NCBI GenBank assembly: GCA_945485625.1
Contig: CALYSH010000082.1
Span: forward strand, 1-6,642
DNA length: 6,642 nucleotides
Direction: 5' to 3'
Source: an uncultured Lachnospiraceae bacterium
GTDB taxonomy: Bacteria; Bacillota; Clostridia; Lachnospirales; Lachnospiraceae
Under the pieces are notes generated by a model. The model saw only the letters and a program-made list of their open reading frames with translations. It was not told where the DNA came from and ran no database searches. How positions within the stretch are numbered: the first letter of the stretch is position 1; the number at the start of each line of letters is the position of its first letter. Position numbers and translations under genes: made by a program. This document shows, piece after piece, positions 5,773 to 6,642 of the stretch.

Positions 5773-6508
5773 CGATGTAACTTCCTTCCTCCTGGTCACT
5801 GACAATAACACCCTTCCTTACTGTCACAACCCGCTTGTGCATGGCATTTACGATTTCTCTGTTATGAGTAACCACCACGACCGTTGTACCGGCCTCGTTG
5901 ATTTCCTCCAAAAGCTTCATAATGTCCCAGGAATTCTTAGGATCCAGATTACCGGTAGGCTCGTCCGCCAACAGAATGGTGGGCCTGTTGACCAACGCTC
6001 TTGCCAGAGCTACTCTCTGCTGTTCTCCACCGGAAAGCTGCCTGGTCTTTGCCTTGTATTTCCCTGCAAGTCCGACGGTAGCCAGAATGGAAGGTACATT
6101 TCTGCGGATATCCTTGGGAGAAGCTTCCACAATACGCTGGGCAAATGCCACATTTTCATATACGTTCCGGTCCTTTAACAGGCGGAAATCCTGAAATACA
6201 ACGCCCAGGTTTCTGCGTAACTTCGGAATCTTTCTGTGGCTTAGCTTTGCCAGGTCGTCACCCATTACATACACTGCACCCTCCGTAGCTGTCAACTCTC
6301 TTAACAGCAGGCGGATCATGGTGGACTTTCCGGATCCGCTGTCGCCAACGATAAAAACAAACTCCCCCTTATGTATACGAAGCGTCACTCCGTTCAATGC
6401 CGGAGAACCGGTGGAGTAGGACTTACTTACATTATCCAGAAAGATGACGCCGTTCTGCTCAATCATCTCTTCTCTTTTTTTCTGTAATTTTTCTTTTCTG
6501 CTAATCAT
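5762..6508 (-). CDS. ftsE: Cell-division ATP-binding protein FtsE
   Basis: A 248-residue ABC ATPase. All nucleotide-binding motifs are present: Walker A GDSGSGKST (55-63), Q-loop Gln106 (VVFQDFRLL), signature LSGGEQQR (158-165), Walker B ILLADEP with Asp182 and Glu183, D-loop NLD (187-189) and switch His215. FtsE dimerises under FtsX on the cytoplasmic membrane face and uses ATP to drive the extracellular hydrolase rather than to transport a solute. The start at ATG 6508 is chosen because AAGAGG (6515-6520) lies six bases before it. An upstream in-frame TTG at 6526 would place this site inside the gene. The ABC fold begins only at about residue 22 (VIFLDNVSKSY), leaving a basic/acidic N-terminal extension of about 20 residues (MISRKEKLQKKREEM then IEQNG). 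An internal ATG at 6466 would remove most of it but has no well-spaced Shine-Dalgarno. It is the first recognisable gene of the cluster. Confidence 0.96.
   Translation of the reverse strand: MISRKEKLQKKREEMIEQNGVIFLDNVSKSYSTGSPALNGVTLRIHKGEFVFIVGDSGSGKSTMIRLLLRELTATEGAVYVMGDDLAKLSHRKIPKLRRNLGVVFQDFRLLKDRNVYENVAFAQRIVEASPKDIRRNVPSILATVGLAGKYKAKTRQLSGGEQQRVALARALVNRPTILLADEPTGNLDPKNSWDIMKLLEEINEAGTTVVVVTHNREIVNAMHKRVVTVRKGVIVSDQEEGSYIDED
5781..5791 (-). promoter_or_regulatory. Ribosome binding site of ftsX, inside ftsE
   Basis: GAGGAAGGAAG on the minus strand ends eight bases before the ATG at 5772, within the last codons of ftsE. It decides the ftsX start in favour of 5772 over the GTG at 5811, which lies upstream of it. 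Confidence 0.75.
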
Positions 6509-6514
6509 AAAAAA

Positions 6515-6520
6515 CCTCTT
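6515..6520 (-). promoter_or_regulatory. Ribosome binding site of ftsE
   Basis: AAGAGG on the minus strand, followed by six T residues and the ATG at 6508. Good match and spacing; it fixes the ftsE start. Confidence 0.75.
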
Positions 6521-6587
6521 TTTCAAAACCGTTATTCACATTGGTCCCATGGATACGATGTCAGAATTCCCTAACAATGATACCTAT

Positions 6588-6618
6588 GGATTGTTCGTAC
6601 TTCGTACTCTCACAATCC
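6588..6618. promoter_or_regulatory. Inverted repeat enclosing a tandem repeat upstream of ftsE
   Basis: GGATTGT (6588-6594) and ACAATCC (6612-6618) form a seven-base inverted repeat. Between them lies the perfect tandem repeat TTCGTAC-TTCGTAC (6594-6607), whose first base is shared with the left arm. It sits about 80-110 bases before the ftsE start and could be a binding site for a regulator, or a weak hairpin ending an upstream transcript. It is not followed by a T-run on the minus strand, so it is not a typical terminator. No clear -35/-10 pair could be assigned in 6509-6642. Confidence 0.35.
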
Positions 6619-6642
6619 TACAAAATATTCGCATATCGCGGG

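Noticed and set aside
5773..5811. Longer FtsX starting at GTG 5811
   Set aside because: The good ribosome site at 5781-5791 lies inside this extension and points to ATG 5772, after which the protein starts like other FtsX proteins.
6585..6640. Minus-strand open stretch at the right edge ending in TAG, as the tail of an upstream gene
   Set aside because: About 18 codons with no recognisable C-terminus; such a stretch occurs readily by chance, and it overlaps the repeat structure.
6549..6642. Plus-strand open frame from ATG 6549 running off the window edge
   Set aside because: Only about 30 codons are visible, there is no Shine-Dalgarno before either in-frame ATG, and the sequence is not recognisable. 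It cannot be supported without more sequence.

Overview
The window looks like chromosomal DNA from a low-to-moderate G+C Firmicute, most likely a clostridium of the Lachnospiraceae type. This rests on the style of the proteins (FtsE/FtsX, a coiled-coil M23 hydrolase, a CtpA-type protease), on strong GGAGG-like ribosome binding sites, and on the absence of any outer-membrane genes apart from one Wzy/WaaL-fold protein. The taxonomic call is an inference; no RNA gene or other marker is present to confirm it. Every convincing gene lies on the minus strand, so the transcriptional order runs from right to left.

Right to left: about 130 bases of upstream DNA holds a small tandem repeat inside an inverted repeat. 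Then comes a tightly packed five-gene cluster. It begins with ftsE (ABC ATPase), followed by ftsX (four-helix membrane partner, 11-base overlap) and a secreted coiled-coil M23 peptidoglycan endopeptidase (8-base overlap). A membrane-anchored PDZ/S41 protease of the CtpA family and a polytopic O-antigen ligase/polymerase-family protein follow, each after a 17-base gap with the ribosome binding site touching the preceding stop codon. After a break of about 90 bases lies a stand-alone GNAT acetyltransferase gene with its own good ribosome binding site. At the far left are a pair of TGGACA repeats and a strong hairpin terminator that reads best on the plus strand; they may be the right end of a mobile element lying outside the window.

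How the genes work together: FtsEX couples cytoplasmic ATP hydrolysis to an extracellular coiled-coil protein that cuts, or activates cutting of, septal peptidoglycan. The M23 protein sits in the slot held by PcsB, CwlO, RipC or EnvC in other bacteria, and unlike EnvC it keeps all its metal and catalytic residues. The CtpA-type protease could process or turn over that hydrolase, as Prc/CtpA enzymes do elsewhere. The Wzy_C-type protein could polymerise or attach a surface glycan in step with wall remodelling. These last two links are inferred from gene order only.

The core is a known system. What deserves a second look is the operon composition (active M23 enzyme, CtpA and a glycan ligase-like protein tied to FtsEX), a His-rich insert in the FtsX extracellular domain, and the possible element boundary at the left edge. 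No CRISPR array, tRNA, rRNA or riboswitch was recognised.
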